Assembly (NCBI GenBank): GCA_013360825.1
Contig: JABWAY010000084.1
Coordinates: 1-13,473, forward strand
Direction of reading: 5' to 3'
Origin: Candidatus Brocadiia bacterium
GTDB lineage: Bacteria; Planctomycetota; MHYJ01; WSZJ01
Length of the DNA: 13,473 bases
Shown here: positions 12,567 to 13,473 of the stretch, piece by piece
Position numbering within the stretch: the stretch's first letter is position 1
Layout of the letters: each line of letters starts with the position of its first letter
The notes under the pieces: generated by a model
What the model was told of the DNA's origin: nothing
Seen by the model: the letters and a program-made list of their open reading frames with translations, nothing else
Databases searched by the model: none
Position numbers and translations under genes: made by a program

Positions 12567-13473
12567 TCAGCGCCACTCGTGCTTCGGGTATTTGCGCTGG
12601 AGTTCCTTTTTCACCCGGGGGTAGTGGTCGCGCCAGAACCCGGCGAGGTCGGCGGTGACCTGGACCGGGCGCTGGCTGGGGGCGAGGATGTGGAGAAGCG
12701 GGGTGACGCGACCGAGCGCGATCGCCGGGATTTTCGGGACGTCGTAGAGGTCCTGGATCCGCAGGGCGAGGTGCGGCGCGGCCTCGGGTTCGTAGAGAAC
12801 TTTCGGGCGGCGCCCGTTCGGGAGTTCGAGGCGTTCGGGGGCGTGCCGGTCGATCAGCCCCTGCTGGGCGCCCGACAGCCACCCGCGGAGGACCGGCATC
12901 ACGCCGCGCCCCTTGACCTCCTTCCAGGAAATGGCGCCCGCGCAGAGCTGCTCGAGAAGGGTGCGCCGGTCGTCCGGGCCGATCGGGGGGATCCCGAGGT
13001 CGGGGGCGACGCGGGCGAGGAAGTTCACGCGCTCGATCCACTGCGCCACCGCGGCGTCCCACCCGTCCGGGACGAGCCGCCCCGCGAGGATCTCCTCCGC
13101 GAGAAGGCGGGCGGCGTCCCCGGCGGGCGGCGGAACCCCCCGGCGGTCGATCGCGAGGTCGCGGAACCGCGTCGTCTCCTCCGCCACCACCCGTTTCGAC
13201 TCCATGTCGAACTTCGCCGCGGTCCGGCGGGTGATCTGCGTCGGAAAGAGCTCTTCGAGCCACGCCGGCTCGATCGCGGTGACGAGCGAGAGGAGCGCGC
13301 CCTGGGCGCGGTCGCGTCCGTCGAGTTCGCGGATGTCGGCGGCGACGATCAGGGGAGCGCGCCGGACCACGGACTCGCGGGCGAGCACGCCGCGGCGGGC
13401 GTGGACGACCTCGCAGCGCAGCGTCGCGCCGTCGACGCGCCGCGCGACCCGATCGGGGAATGCGGCGAGGATC
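12567..13473 (-). CDS. hrpB: ATP-dependent RNA helicase HrpB-type, C-terminal part (5' end beyond window)
   Basis: The minus-strand frame is open from the window edge at 13473 to the TGA at 12567-12569, giving 301 residues of the C-terminal part of a DEAH-box helicase. The start of the visible part (ILAAFPDRVARRVDG) is the conserved joint after the helicase lobes. The end carries the HrpB signature: LALRIQDLYDVPKIPAIALGRVTPLLHILAPSQRPVQVTADLAGFWRDHYPRVKKELQRKYPKHEW. HrpB proteins are usually about 800-850 residues, so the helicase motifs lie outside this window. An internal GTG at 13388 is not the start, because the HrpB likeness continues upstream of it in frame. The protein ends two residues after the KHEW motif, slightly shorter than many homologues, which go on with Pro/Glu-rich tails. 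It converges on the S15 hydrolase gene with 3 bp between the stop codons. The cellular role of bacterial HrpB is poorly defined. Confidence 0.93.
   Translation of the reverse strand, partial: ILAAFPDRVARRVDGATLRCEVVHARRGVLARESVVRRAPLIVAADIRELDGRDRAQGALLSLVTAIEPAWLEELFPTQITRRTAAKFDMESKRVVAEETTRFRDLAIDRRGVPPPAGDAARLLAEEILAGRLVPDGWDAAVAQWIERVNFLARVAPDLGIPPIGPDDRRTLLEQLCAGAISWKEVKGRGVMPVLRGWLSGAQQGLIDRHAPERLELPNGRRPKVLYEPEAAPHLALRIQDLYDVPKIPAIALGRVTPLLHILAPSQRPVQVTADLAGFWRDHYPRVKKELQRKYPKHEWR

Noticed and set aside
13388..13388. GTG at 13388 as the start of the HrpB-type gene
   Set aside because: The frame stays open to the window edge and the upstream residues (AAFPDRVARR) fit the HrpB family, so the real start lies outside.

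Overview
The window is GC-rich and densely coded, with ordinary start and stop signals and no RNA genes, CRISPR arrays or insertion sequences that I can see. Gene content points to an environmental bacterium, most likely a planctomycete or a relative. The clues are an ECF sigma factor with a C-terminal extension, a TPR protein resembling the tail of an ATPase-TPR signalling protein, many Sec-exported proteins, a typical DUF1579 protein, and an ArsR-methyltransferase fusion beside ahcY. This assignment is inference from gene style, not from a marker gene.

Layout. The left edge (1-622, minus) is the 5' part of an ECF sigma factor gene that runs off the window. Divergent from it, 830-1573 (plus) encodes a small exported protein that looks like two ExbD/TolR-type periplasmic modules without a membrane anchor. 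Then 1686-3221 (plus) encodes a protein with at least eight strictly 40-residue TPR units. Just past its stop codon, 3226-3289 is an 89% identical copy of the sigma-factor leader and first codons (602-665), with the start codon and the -10 box altered. Next, 3483-5441 (plus) encodes a 652-residue exported protein of unknown function.

The middle is a two-gene SAM-cycle unit. An ArsR-type regulator fused to a SAM-binding methyltransferase-like domain (5596-6600) lies 22 nt upstream of adenosylhomocysteinase ahcY (6623-8080). The arrangement suggests a SahR-like sensor of S-adenosylhomocysteine that controls its own operon. A strong hairpin follows ahcY.

The right part is a tight three-gene plus-strand operon (8204-12563): an exported DUF1579 protein, a fusion of a DUF455 ferritin-like (diiron-type) domain with an ATP-grasp ligase, and an exported CocE/NonD-type (peptidase S15) serine hydrolase. 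This operon is the best candidate for an undescribed system: an oxidase-ligase made in the cytoplasm beside an exported hydrolase that could act on an amide or ester product. At the right edge the 3' part of an HrpB-type helicase gene (12567-13473, minus) converges on it with a 3-bp gap. Every intergenic stretch is shorter than 300 bp; the longest is 3222-3482, which holds the sigma-leader copy and a hairpin.
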